Below are positions 18,638 through 27,854 of a DNA stretch of 64,000 nt, piece by piece. The translations under genes and the position numbers were made by a program. Position 1 is the first letter of the stretch. Every line of letters begins with the position of its first letter. A model generated the notes under the pieces. That model saw nothing but the letters and a program-made list of their open reading frames with translations. It searched no databases and was not told the DNA's origin. The stretch is taken from the NCBI RefSeq assembly GCF_025567045.1, contig NZ_JAOQJK010000001.1, forward strand, positions 323,498-387,497. The letters run 5' to 3'. This stretch comes from Barnesiella propionica (GTDB lineage Bacteria; Bacteroidota; Bacteroidia; Bacteroidales; Barnesiellaceae).

Positions 18638-18964
18638 ATGTCGAAAGCTAAAAAGATTCTATGTGCGCTGTGCCTCCCGTTCCCCTACACGACTTTTGCC
18701 AAAAGCGGATGCGTGAACTATAGCTGGGGAGCGGATGCGTTGGCCACGATGCACGACTTCGTGGTGACGATGATGCTCTATGTCCAGTATATCTGTTGCG
18801 CTATCGCCGGAGTTTACGTCATCGTGTCCGTCTGTCAGATATACATCAAGATGAACACGGGCGAGGACGGCATCACCAAGTCGATAATGACGCTTGTAGG
18901 TGCGTGCCTGTTCCTGATCGGGGCATTCTATGTTTTCCCGGTTTTCTTCGGCTACCGCATATAA
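18638..18964 (+). CDS. DUF4134-like small membrane protein (TraE paralogue 1)
   Basis: This 108-aa protein has a signal-like N-terminus (cleavage near 'TTFAKSG') and two transmembrane helices: 'MMLYVQYICCAIAGVYVIVS' and 'IMTLVGACLFLIGAFYVFPV'. The layout equals that of the next gene and of TraE (DUF4134), thought to be the VirB2-like pilus/pore subunit of Bacteroides conjugation. It is 1 bp from the previous stop and 54 bp from its paralogue. Confidence 0.7.
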   Translation: MSKAKKILCALCLPFPYTTFAKSGCVNYSWGADALATMHDFVVTMMLYVQYICCAIAGVYVIVSVCQIYIKMNTGEDGITKSIMTLVGACLFLIGAFYVFPVFFGYRI

Positions 18965-19018
18965 CCTTACTTGTATCAGGTCGCAGACAAATAAAGTATT
19001 CACTAAAAAAGTAAACGT

Positions 19019-19396
19019 ATGTTTCAGAAAACCAAACAGCTGTGCCGCAAGGCATTCGGATTCGTCAACGGAATCCCTACCAAAGTAATGATGTTCTCCT
19101 TCATGCTGCTGTCCGGCATGGTGGCGAAAGCGCAGAACTCCGCAGGCGACTATTCCGCCGGTACGAGCGCATTATCCACTGTCGCCGATGAGATTGCCAA
19201 GTATGTGCCTATTATGGTGAAATTGTGCTACGCCATTGCCGGCGTTGTGGCCATCGTGGGTGCAATCTCGGTATATATCGCCATGAACAACGAGGAGCAG
19301 GACGTCAAGAAGAAGATTATGATGGTCGTGGGAGCATGTATCTTCCTCATTGCGGCGGCCAAGGCGTTGCCTCTGTTCTTCGGTATTGCCGCTTAA
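19019..19396 (+). CDS. traE: TraE, DUF4134 conjugation protein (paralogue 2)
   Basis: This 125-aa protein has a signal sequence (ending near 'MVAKAQNS') and two transmembrane helices separated by a short charged loop ('NNEEQDVKKK'), typical of DUF4134/TraE. It is probably a VirB2-like component of the mating channel in the inner membrane or envelope. It is a tandem paralogue of the preceding gene and is followed 15 bp later by TraF, the canonical TraE-TraF-TraG order. Confidence 0.85.
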   Translation: MFQKTKQLCRKAFGFVNGIPTKVMMFSFMLLSGMVAKAQNSAGDYSAGTSALSTVADEIAKYVPIMVKLCYAIAGVVAIVGAISVYIAMNNEEQDVKKKIMMVVGACIFLIAAAKALPLFFGIAA

Positions 19397-19411
19397 ACAT
19401 CAAGGATAAGT

Positions 19412-19708
19412 ATGAAAAGCAAGGACGAACGCTATCCGGACTATCCGCTGTTCAAGGGACTGCAACGGCCTCTTGAGTTTTTGGGCATCCAAGGCCGGTA
19501 CATATATTGGGCGGCGGTGACGACGTGCGGAGCCATTGTCGGCTTTGTCGCCGCCTACTGCCTGCTCGGTTTCATTGCCGGGCTTGTCGTGCTGGCTACC
19601 GTCGTATCGGTCGGTATCGTGCTCATCCTTCTCAAACAGCGGAAAGGACTGCATAGCAAGAAGGTCGCTCCGGGTGTGTATGTGTATGCCCACTCGCGCA
19701 AGATCTGA
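19412..19708 (+). CDS. traF: TraF, DUF4133 conjugation protein
   Basis: This 98-aa protein has two transmembrane helices after the motif 'YPLFKGLQRPLEFLGIQGRY' (residues ~8-27), the diagnostic opening of DUF4133/TraF, which corresponds to VirB3. It likely docks the TraG ATPase to the membrane. About 110 bp separate it from traG. Confidence 0.88.
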   Translation: MKSKDERYPDYPLFKGLQRPLEFLGIQGRYIYWAAVTTCGAIVGFVAAYCLLGFIAGLVVLATVVSVGIVLILLKQRKGLHSKKVAPGVYVYAHSRKI

Positions 19709-19819
19709 CGAAAGAAAAACCATCACGGCAATGTGCATGGCTTTATTGATTGTTGAACGCGGGCGGGTTTGTCTTGAAGCAAGGCGAACCTGCCCCTATT
19801 TAATTACACGTATATCGAA

Positions 19820-22528
19820 ATGACCCTATACATCATTTTATGTTTTGTCGCTTTGTGCGCGGGTATGGCCTTGTCGGTCTATGCGTTCGGTACGGGCGGC
19901 AAGCGCAAGCGAATCTTTCAGGACATCTATTTCTCAGCGGAGGAAACGGACGGTGTGGGTGTGCTGTACACCAAGACCGGCGAATATTCCGCCGTACTTA
20001 AGATAGAGAATCCGGTACAGAAATATTCGGCGGACATAGATAGCTACTACGACTTCACGCACCTGTTCACCGCCCTTGCGCAGACCTTAGGCGAAGGGTA
20101 CGCCATCCACAAGCAGGATATCTTCGTCAGGAAACAGTTTGCAAGCGAACCGGCTGACGGGCAGGAGTTCCTGTCGGCGTCGTATTTCCGCTACTTCAAA
20201 GGGCGTCCCTACACGGACAGCCTTTGCTACCTGACCATCACGCAGGAGGCGAAAAAGAGCCGCCTGTTCTCGTTCGACAACAAGAAGTGGCGCGATTTCC
20301 TCGTGAAAATCCGCAAGGTGCATGACCAACTGCATGACAGCGGCGTACAGGCCAGGTTCCTGAACAAAGCCGAGGCGAGCGAGTATGTCGACCGCTACTT
20401 CGCCATGAACTTCAAAGACCGCACCGTGTCGATGACGAACTTCAAGGCGGACGATGAAACGGTGTCGATGGGCGACAAACGCTGCAAGGTGTACAGCCTT
20501 GTGGACGTGGACTGTGCCGCACTGCCCTCGATGATACGTCCGTACACGAACATCGAGGTGAACAACACGGAAATGCCGGTCGATCTGGCTTCGGTGGTGG
20601 ACAACATACCGGACGCCGAGACGGTGGTCTATAACCAAGTCATCTTCCTACCCAACCAAAAACGGGAACTGGCGATGCTCGACAAAAAGAAGAACCGCCA
20701 CGCGAGTATTCCGAACCCGAACAACCAGATGGCGGTCGAGGACATCAAGCGTGTGCAGGAGGTCATTGCCCGTGAAAGCAAGCAACTGGTATATACGCAC
20801 TTCAACATGGTGGTAGCCGTATCTGCCGGTGCAGACCTGCAAAAGTGTACGAACCACTTGGAAAACGCATTCGGGCGCATGGGCATCCATATCAGCAAGC
20901 GGGCGTACAACCAACTGGAACTGTTCGTCGGTTCGTTTCCGGGCAACTGCTACACGCTCAATGAGGAATACGACCGTTTCCTGACCCTTTCCGATGCGGC
21001 GATGTGCCTGATGTACAAGGAGCGCGTGCTGCACAGCGAGGAAACACCGCTGAAGATTTACTACACCGACCGTCAGGGTGTGCCGGTGGCTATTGACATC
21101 ACGGGAAAAGAGGGAAAGAACAAGCTGACGGACAACTCGAATTTCTTTTGTCTGGGGCCTTCTGGGAGTGGCAAGAGCTTTCATATCAACTCGGTCGTGC
21201 GCCAGCTCCATGAGCAGGGAACGGATGTGGTCATGGTCGATACGGGAAACTCATACGAGGGACTGTGCGAGTATCTGGGCGGCAAGTATATCAGCTATAC
21301 CGAAGAACGGCCTATCACGATGAATCCGTTTCGCATCAACCGGGAGGAATACAACATCGAGAAGATAGACTTCCTCAAGAACCTTATCCTGATGATTTGG
21401 AAAGGGTCGGACAGCCAAATCCCCGAAATTGAGTTCCGCATTGTCGAGCAGATAATCATAGACTACTATGATGCCTATTTCAACGGATTTACAAGATACA
21501 CCGACGAGCAACGGGAGGTACTGCTGAAAAACCTGTTTGCGGCGGCCAGCCGAAAGAACCCAAACAAACCACCCAGAGAGGTGGATGAGATGGTGCGCAA
21601 ACAGATAGAGGTGCTTGAGGCACGGCGGGCGGCCCTCAAAGTGACGGAGCTGAGTTTCAACTCATTCTTTGACTACTCATTCGACCGTCTGGAGCAGATC
21701 TGCACCGAAAACGACATCACGACAATCAGCTACTCGACCTATTCGACCATGCTGCAGCCGTTCTACAAGGGCGGTGCGTATGAGAAAATTCTCAACGAGA
21801 CAGTGGATTCGGCACTGTTTGACGAGACATTCATTGTCTTTGAAGTGGATGCAATCAAGGAAAATAAGAAACTGTTTCCCATTGTCACACTGATTATCAT
21901 GGACGTGTTCCTGCAGAAAATGCGCATCAAGAAGAACCGTAAAGTCCTTGTCATCGAGGAAGCGTGGAAGGCCATTGCCAGCCCGCTCATGGCGGAATAC
22001 ATCAAGTTCATGTACAAGACCGCCCGTAAATTTTGGGCTTCTGTTGGCGTGGTGACGCAGGAGATACAGGACATCATCGGCAGCGAAATCGTGAAGGAGG
22101 CCATCATCAACAACTCGGACGTGGTGATGCTGCTGGATCAAAGCAAGTTCAAGGAACGCTTTGACGAAATCCGAAAGATTCTTGGTCTGACCGAGGTGGA
22201 TTGCAAGAAGATATTTACCATCAACCGCTTGGAGAACAAGGATGGGCGCAGCTTCTTCCGCGAAGTGTTCATCCGCCGGGGGACGACCAGCGGCGTGTAT
22301 GGCGTGGAAGAGCCGCACGAGTGCTACATGACCTACACGACCGAACGGGCGGAAAAGGAGGCACTGAAGCTTTACAAGAAGGAACTTCGGTGCAGCCACC
22401 AGGAAGCTATCGAGGCATATTGCCGGGACTGGGATGCCAGCGGTATCGGGAAGTCCCTGCCTTTTGCACAAAAAGTAAACGAGACGGGGCGTGTGCTCAA
22501 CCTCCGTCCCGTGTATGAATCCAAATAA
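19820..22528 (+). CDS. traG: TraG, VirB4-like conjugation ATPase
   Basis: This 902-aa ATPase powers type IV secretion assembly. A membrane helix at residues 1-23 is followed by the N-terminal VirB4-type domain. Walker A 'LGPSGSGKSFH' is near residue 445, Walker B 'VLVIEEAWKAI' near 711 and 'GVVTQEIQDI' near 745. The length is slightly above the usual ~830 aa. The next gene starts 11 bp later. This is the best-conserved marker of the ICE's Bacteroides tra lineage. Confidence 0.93.
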   Translation: MTLYIILCFVALCAGMALSVYAFGTGGKRKRIFQDIYFSAEETDGVGVLYTKTGEYSAVLKIENPVQKYSADIDSYYDFTHLFTALAQTLGEGYAIHKQDIFVRKQFASEPADGQEFLSASYFRYFKGRPYTDSLCYLTITQEAKKSRLFSFDNKKWRDFLVKIRKVHDQLHDSGVQARFLNKAEASEYVDRYFAMNFKDRTVSMTNFKADDETVSMGDKRCKVYSLVDVDCAALPSMIRPYTNIEVNNTEMPVDLASVVDNIPDAETVVYNQVIFLPNQKRELAMLDKKKNRHASIPNPNNQMAVEDIKRVQEVIARESKQLVYTHFNMVVAVSAGADLQKCTNHLENAFGRMGIHISKRAYNQLELFVGSFPGNCYTLNEEYDRFLTLSDAAMCLMYKERVLHSEETPLKIYYTDRQGVPVAIDITGKEGKNKLTDNSNFFCLGPSGSGKSFHINSVVRQLHEQGTDVVMVDTGNSYEGLCEYLGGKYISYTEERPITMNPFRINREEYNIEKIDFLKNLILMIWKGSDSQIPEIEFRIVEQIIIDYYDAYFNGFTRYTDEQREVLLKNLFAAASRKNPNKPPREVDEMVRKQIEVLEARRAALKVTELSFNSFFDYSFDRLEQICTENDITTISYSTYSTMLQPFYKGGAYEKILNETVDSALFDETFIVFEVDAIKENKKLFPIVTLIIMDVFLQKMRIKKNRKVLVIEEAWKAIASPLMAEYIKFMYKTARKFWASVGVVTQEIQDIIGSEIVKEAIINNSDVVMLLDQSKFKERFDEIRKILGLTEVDCKKIFTINRLENKDGRSFFREVFIRRGTTSGVYGVEEPHECYMTYTTERAEKEALKLYKKELRCSHQEAIEAYCRDWDASGIGKSLPFAQKVNETGRVLNLRPVYESK

Positions 22529-22539
22529 GCATTGCAGCC

Positions 22540-25086
22540 ATGAAACGACTACTCCTTATCCTGACCATCGCCTCGGTCGCACTCTGCCAGACGGTTCACG
22601 CCCAGTATTACAGCGTGAACTACGACACCCGTACCGTTGCGGCGATGGTGGCCGCCTTCGGTACGGAAGCGGTCGCCGAAGGGTACTACCGGGAGCAGGT
22701 CGATGACATCCTCAAGCACTACACGGCAGCGGAGGTCGCTACCGCCGGGATATTCGCGGCCAAGTTCTTGGAGCATAAAGCCCTGAGCGACCTCGGCATC
22801 TGGAACAGCCGCACGGAGAACTACTACTACCGGCGCATCTACCGGATGGTGGCGGAGAAAATCATGCCCAAGATATGGGTGGTGGCGAAGCAGATGCTCC
22901 ATTCGCCGCAAACGGCTATCTATTGGGGCAGTTACCTGATGAAAGTCTGCGACGATACCAAAAGTCTGTGTATGCAGTTCGAGAGCGTGGTGACCAACAG
23001 CACGCTGACCTTTTCGGACATCGCCTTTCTCGAAATCAATCCGGAGATTGCCCCCTTGCTAAAGCTCTCCGAAACGGGAAACATCGACTGGCAGCGGATG
23101 ATGGACAACTTCGCCCACATACCGGGCAACTTCACGCACGAGAACCTGAAAAGCGACCTCGACAACCTTTATAACACGGGTGTCGGCCTTGCAACGGCAG
23201 GCATTGCCAATCTCGGTGACGCCCTGTTGCAAAGCAGCTCGTTCCATGACCTGATGGGCGGAAAGGTTGAAGAAATCGGCAACCTGTATGAACACTACGG
23301 GAGTCTATTCGAGCAGGCGGAACATGACATCGGCGGCTTGCTGATTGACATGGTGGGTGGTCCGGACAACGTGGCCGGTCTGTTCAACTTCAGCAACTAC
23401 AACCTCACGGCATGGATGACCGACTACCTGGACGAAGCGATGGGGAACTATTACACGCAGCGGTGGTACATTGCCCGGCGTGACCAAGGGAGCGTATCGC
23501 TGTGCGACTACTATCCTCCGACGGACGACAACAGCATCCTGAACGGGGGCGCATGGGTGCGGTTCAACACGAGCGACCCGAATTTCTATCCCAACGCCTC
23601 GCAACGGGAACAGGTACTTGCCAACTCGGAAGGATATGCCGGTTGGTCAAGAAACCGCGTGCAGCAGTTGAACAACCAGAACGACGGGTTCAGCTACAGC
23701 ATCAACTATTGGATGAGTGCCTATATCATCAGCAAGAAAAACAAGCAGACCAAAAAGGCATACGCATACGAAATCCATGTGAGCAAAAGCTGGAATAAGG
23801 AAGAAGTTGTCTATGAGGAAGTCTTCGATTCCTACTCGATGGACTTGAATACGTTTCGGGCGCAACTGAATGTCCGACTTGCGGAGTTCAACGAAAACGA
23901 GGACGGCTACACCTATTATATATCTTCCGGTACGCGGAACTATTACCAAGCAACGGACGCCGCCAAATTGAAGGGATGCGAGAGCGTGACCATCAGCGTG
24001 ACCTGTTCCGACGGGGTTACGCTCGGACAGGGCTCGACACAATACAAGTGCCGTAAATGCGGCAGCTCGTTGAATGCCCACACCAAGGAGTGCGCCATGC
24101 AGACCTCGGTGACGGAAAACAACCTCGACCTTTCGGAACTGGATGCGCTGTTGAACGAGGCAAACAGCCAAGCGGCCAATCTTGAAGCGCAAATCGGGAC
24201 ATTGGAAAACGAGAACGCTGTCCTGCTGAAGAAAATCAGTACGGCGAGCATTGAGGATGCGGCGGCTTACCGACAGCAGTATAATGCAAACAAGACACGG
24301 ATAGACCGTCTGAAAGGCGAACTCGCGGAGTGGAAGAAGAAACAGTCCGACTATGCTCAGGCGAAGTCGGAAGCCGCAGACGACAACAGCGTAGCGACGG
24401 ATGACTATTACCGCATTCCAGCTATCATGCAAGACTGCAAGGCTGCCTACGGCCTGACATGGCAGGACGGCGGATCGTGGAACGGCTATTCGTATGTGCG
24501 CAAGGCGACAATGCCGAACATCAACGGCATCATCACATTCAAGGCTACGGTCTCGATTGCCCGCAAGCCGAAATATTTTCTCGGCATCAAGATTCACCGT
24601 GCCATCATCCAAATCCAATGGGAACTGACCTCGGTCTATACGGACACGCACGTCGCCGATGTGCTGACACTCGATCCGGGGCTTTCGGATGCGGAGAAAA
24701 CCAAATTAGTGAACGACCGCATCGCCGAAATCGCCCGTGAACACCCGTCCTGCAAAATCACGACGGAATACGCCCGCAGCACACCGCTGGAGGAAACTCC
24801 GTCCGGCGACGTGTACCATCTGCTGTGGTCGAGCGACCGCCTCGAAATCGCGAGGGAGGTGGACAGCAGAATCACAAGGATATACGCCGACTTGGTATCG
24901 CTGGAAAAGATGATGCACTACAAGCGGAGCATCCTTGACGTGATGAAGGATGTGTTGCCCGGACTGGACACGGACGAAGGCCGCAGGCTGACGCTCGTGG
25001 AGGAATGCCATGACCGCTGGGTGGAGAGCGCACGGACGTTTCGGAACGATGGCGGCAGAAACGGCGGAAAGGAGGTGCGGCCATGA
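22540..25086 (+). CDS. Large secreted tra-operon protein with zinc-ribbon-like motif and coiled coil
   Basis: I do not recognise this 848-aa protein. It has a signal peptide (residues 1-21, ending VHA-Q), an all-helical N-terminal region (~40-280), and a middle domain with a Cys cluster 'CRKCGSSLNAHTKEC' near residue 506, a likely zinc ribbon. A coiled coil follows (~530-620: 'LDALLNEANSQAANLEAQIG'), then a C-terminal alpha/beta segment. It overlaps the next gene by 4 bp (ATGA). It lies where CTnDOT has traH/traI, so it is probably a periplasmic transfer component specific to this ICE type. Confidence 0.7.
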   Translation: MKRLLLILTIASVALCQTVHAQYYSVNYDTRTVAAMVAAFGTEAVAEGYYREQVDDILKHYTAAEVATAGIFAAKFLEHKALSDLGIWNSRTENYYYRRIYRMVAEKIMPKIWVVAKQMLHSPQTAIYWGSYLMKVCDDTKSLCMQFESVVTNSTLTFSDIAFLEINPEIAPLLKLSETGNIDWQRMMDNFAHIPGNFTHENLKSDLDNLYNTGVGLATAGIANLGDALLQSSSFHDLMGGKVEEIGNLYEHYGSLFEQAEHDIGGLLIDMVGGPDNVAGLFNFSNYNLTAWMTDYLDEAMGNYYTQRWYIARRDQGSVSLCDYYPPTDDNSILNGGAWVRFNTSDPNFYPNASQREQVLANSEGYAGWSRNRVQQLNNQNDGFSYSINYWMSAYIISKKNKQTKKAYAYEIHVSKSWNKEEVVYEEVFDSYSMDLNTFRAQLNVRLAEFNENEDGYTYYISSGTRNYYQATDAAKLKGCESVTISVTCSDGVTLGQGSTQYKCRKCGSSLNAHTKECAMQTSVTENNLDLSELDALLNEANSQAANLEAQIGTLENENAVLLKKISTASIEDAAAYRQQYNANKTRIDRLKGELAEWKKKQSDYAQAKSEAADDNSVATDDYYRIPAIMQDCKAAYGLTWQDGGSWNGYSYVRKATMPNINGIITFKATVSIARKPKYFLGIKIHRAIIQIQWELTSVYTDTHVADVLTLDPGLSDAEKTKLVNDRIAEIAREHPSCKITTEYARSTPLEETPSGDVYHLLWSSDRLEIAREVDSRITRIYADLVSLEKMMHYKRSILDVMKDVLPGLDTDEGRRLTLVEECHDRWVESARTFRNDGGRNGGKEVRP

Positions 25087-25808
25087 AACGCATTTTACGG
25101 ATAGCCGCATTGCTGCTCTTCCTGCTGCCCGGTATCGCCAAGGCGCAGTGGACTTTCGATATAGTCTCCGTCGAAGCCTACATCAACGACCACAAGAAGC
25201 AGCGCAGCCTGTTGTTGGCCCGCAGTACCTTGGAGTACAGCAACAAACTGTTGCACGAATACAGCTGTAAGGAAGTCGGGGGCTATAAAGAGCTGAATAT
25301 CGACCTTGACCGGTACACCCGTGCGTTCGATGTCATCGACGTCATGTACCAGTCGTTGCGCACGGTGCTGAACGTCAAGAATACCTACACATCGGTCAGC
25401 GACCGTATCGGCGACTATAAATCATTGTTGGAGGATTTCAATGCGAAGATATTGAAACGGGGACGCATCGAATCCGCAGATACCCTGATTATCTCCATCA
25501 ATGCGAGGGGGCTGAGGGCGATTGCCCGTGAGGGGGAACAGCTCTACAAGTCCGTGAGCGACCTCGTGCTGTATGCCACCGGAGCGGCAGCCTGCTCGAC
25601 CTCCGACCTGCTGATGGTGTTGGAGGCCATCAACCGCTCATTGGACAACATCGAGCGGCATCTGAACCGTGCGTATTTCGAGACATGGCGGTATATACAG
25701 GTGCGTATCGGCTATTGGAAGGCAAAGGTATATCGCTCCCGCACCATGCGGGAGATTCTCGATGACGCCTTCGGGCGTTGGCGCGGAGCCGGAAGACTGG
25801 ATTATTAA
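25083..25808 (+). CDS. Secreted helical tra-operon protein
   Basis: This 241-aa protein has a signal peptide ('LLLFLLPGIAKAQ', cleavage near residue 20) and is otherwise predicted all-helical, with regular Leu/Ile spacing ('DRIGDYKSLLEDFNAKIL'). No enzymatic motif is seen. The ATGA overlap with the preceding gene and the 18-bp gap to the next show tight co-expression. It is likely a periplasmic component of the mating apparatus. Confidence 0.72.
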   Translation: MKRILRIAALLLFLLPGIAKAQWTFDIVSVEAYINDHKKQRSLLLARSTLEYSNKLLHEYSCKEVGGYKELNIDLDRYTRAFDVIDVMYQSLRTVLNVKNTYTSVSDRIGDYKSLLEDFNAKILKRGRIESADTLIISINARGLRAIAREGEQLYKSVSDLVLYATGAAACSTSDLLMVLEAINRSLDNIERHLNRAYFETWRYIQVRIGYWKAKVYRSRTMREILDDAFGRWRGAGRLDY

Positions 25809-25826
25809 CGACAAAAAGAGAAGAAT

Positions 25827-26594
25827 ATGAACAGAAAACTATTACTCATGGCGGTGGCGGTCACCGTAACGACAGCCGTACACGCACAGTATGTAACGTA
25901 CAACCATGATTCGCCGAAGCAGAATCAGGTAACGGTCATGGAGACCGGTACGGGCGCACTCTCGCCCGACCTCTATTATTCCGTGCTGCACAACAAATAC
26001 AAGAAGTCGGCAGCGGCCAAAAACAAGCTCTCGTTCCGCACGCTTGCCGGTATCAATCTCTACAACCAGGTGGACGAAGCGGAAGCCATTGATTCGGCCT
26101 TGGTCAAGCGGGCGAAGGTCGAGGCGTTGAACGTTGCCGACCGGCAGGTGGACATCGCATGGCTTGCCGAGGGCGATAAGGTCAGCGGACAGATGGAGCG
26201 GTTCCGGCGCAACATCGACCGTATTCTCCTGTCCGGTGGCACTCCGGCCGACAAGGAACGGTGGACGGAATACTACCACGTCTATCAGTGTGCCATCAAA
26301 GCCACGAAAGACGCCTATATGCCCAATGCCCAGCGAAAGAAGGAGTATCTGCGCATTTACGAGGATGTGGCACGGCAGAACGAGATTTTAGTGGGCTACC
26401 TTGCCAAGCGTCAGAACGCAACGGTGACGAATGCACTGCTGAACGCAACGGACAACCGTACCCTGCATAAAGGCGGTATTGTCCGCAATGCCATGAGCCG
26501 GTGGCAGGAATCACGCCTTGCGGTGCGTGGTTCGCAATCGGGCAGCAACGGAAACGGCGAAGATGACAACGAGAGTGTAAACAGAGGGAAATAA
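25827..26594 (+). CDS. TraI-position periplasmic conjugation protein (DUF5045-like)
   Basis: This 255-aa protein has a signal peptide (ending 'TAVHAQY', residue ~20) and a conserved-looking opening 'VTYNHDSPKQNQVTVMETG'. It is helical and charged, and ends in a low-complexity Gly/Asn/Glu tail. It immediately precedes traJ, the position of TraI in Bacteroides tra operons. The family name is recalled rather than searched, hence moderate confidence in the name but high confidence in the gene. Confidence 0.72.
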   Translation: MNRKLLLMAVAVTVTTAVHAQYVTYNHDSPKQNQVTVMETGTGALSPDLYYSVLHNKYKKSAAAKNKLSFRTLAGINLYNQVDEAEAIDSALVKRAKVEALNVADRQVDIAWLAEGDKVSGQMERFRRNIDRILLSGGTPADKERWTEYYHVYQCAIKATKDAYMPNAQRKKEYLRIYEDVARQNEILVGYLAKRQNATVTNALLNATDNRTLHKGGIVRNAMSRWQESRLAVRGSQSGSNGNGEDDNESVNRGK

Positions 26595-26606
26595 AAAGAC
26601 AGGGCT

Positions 26607-27323
26607 ATGGCAAACGGAGATATACTTTCGGATTTCGGCATCAACCTGTTGGAGGAGGAAATAGATGATGTCATCTTTCAGACCAACGAGTTTCTGACTG
26701 ACGCGACTTTTACCGGTGCGCAGGGACCTTTTTGGTGGATATTGCAGATGTGCATGGCACTCGCGGCACTGTTCTCCATCGTCATGGCGGCAGGTATCGC
26801 CTACAAGATGATGGTAAAGCACGAGCCGTTGGACGTGATGAAGCTGTTTAGGCCGCTTGCCGTGTCGATTATCATCTGCTGGTGGTATCCGCCTGCGGAC
26901 ACGGGTATGGCGGGGAGCCGGAACAACTGGTGTTTTCTCGATTTCCTGTCCTACATCCCTAACTGCATAGGTTCGTACACCCATGACCTGTATGAAGCCG
27001 AAGCTTCACAGATATCGGACAGGTTCGAGGAAGTTCAGCAGCTCATCCATGTGCGTGACACGATGTACACGAACCTGCAGGCACAGGCGGATGTCGCCCA
27101 CACAGGCACATCCGATCCCAATCTGATAGAGGCGACAATGGAGCAGACCGGTGTGGACGAAGTGACGAACATGGAAAAGGATGCGGCGAAGTTGTGGTTC
27201 ACGTCTTTGACGGCAGGTGTCATCGTGGGGATAGACAAAATTATCATGCTGATTGCCCTCGTGGTGTTCCGAATCGGTTGGTGGGCTACTAACCTACTAA
27301 ACACATTATCACATTATAAATAA
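26607..27323 (+). pseudogene. traJ: traJ, 5' part, interrupted by nested element
   Basis: TraJ is a multi-span inner-membrane protein of the mating channel (VirB6-like). Residues 1-226 are genuine TraJ: 'GPFWWILQMCMALAALFSI' is a first membrane segment, 'IICWWYPP' the second, and the segment at 'GVIVGIDKIIMLIALVVFRI' ends at Trp-Trp (27279-27284). After that the frame runs into foreign sequence ('ATNLLNTLSHYK', stop 27321-27323). The missing C-terminal 151 residues start at 57786. The combined length would be 377 aa. Confidence 0.9.
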
Positions 27324-27854
27324 GCGAATTAATTCTTACTTTATTAGAATGGATAACAAAAAAGCAACAATGATATAATTTATTTGTACGTTGTAGCAAA
27401 TGCTCTCATTTGAATATAAACAAATGTACGCATTAATGGAGATAATGCAGAAAAACCATGAAGCATATACGACTCACTGCCACTCTCCATTTGTAGATGT
27501 GTGAAAGTAACAATCCATTAATGGACAATAGGGTATATAAAGGACAGATTTCCCGTATATTCGTCTCCTTATTCCTGAATTATGAGCGTAAGTCACATAA
27601 TTATGGAGAGATATCCACCCTTTAATGGGGAGAGCTGTCGGCAAATATTTGATGGAAATGCCCCGAAAATCACAGGAGAATAGCCATACAATGGGCTGAT
27701 ACACAATAATTATTGGATAAACGTGGTCTGCTCCTGCAAACAGCAAGTTGTCTTTTCGTTAAACGAAAACAGGACGGTTTAACGGCGGAAACGCCGCCAA
27801 ACCGCCTCCCCCCAAAAAGCTCCGGAGTCGGCTTTGATTTTCCTTATGCCATCT
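27324..27854. other. Left-end non-coding region of the nested element with several hairpins
   Basis: No convincing gene is seen here. The first ~420 bp is AT-rich with short palindromes, e.g. TCCATTAATGGA at 27514-27525 and a related ATTAATGGA at 27432-27440. Then a compact GC-rich patch contains TTTTCGTT-A-AACGAAAA (27753-27769) and a nested stem GGTTT/AAACC around CGGCG-GAAA-CGCCG (27776-27803), followed by the palindrome CTCCGGAG near 27820. These could end the 13-gene operon (the last stop is at 27855) or be a recombination/transfer site of the element end. Confidence 0.55.

Noticed and set aside
23647..24651. Long antisense open frame opposite the 848-aa tra protein
   Set aside because: It lies wholly within a well-supported gene, and high-GC codon use opens the opposite frame; no domain or start signal was seen. 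The same reasoning applies to the antisense frame at 58982-59989 opposite traK.
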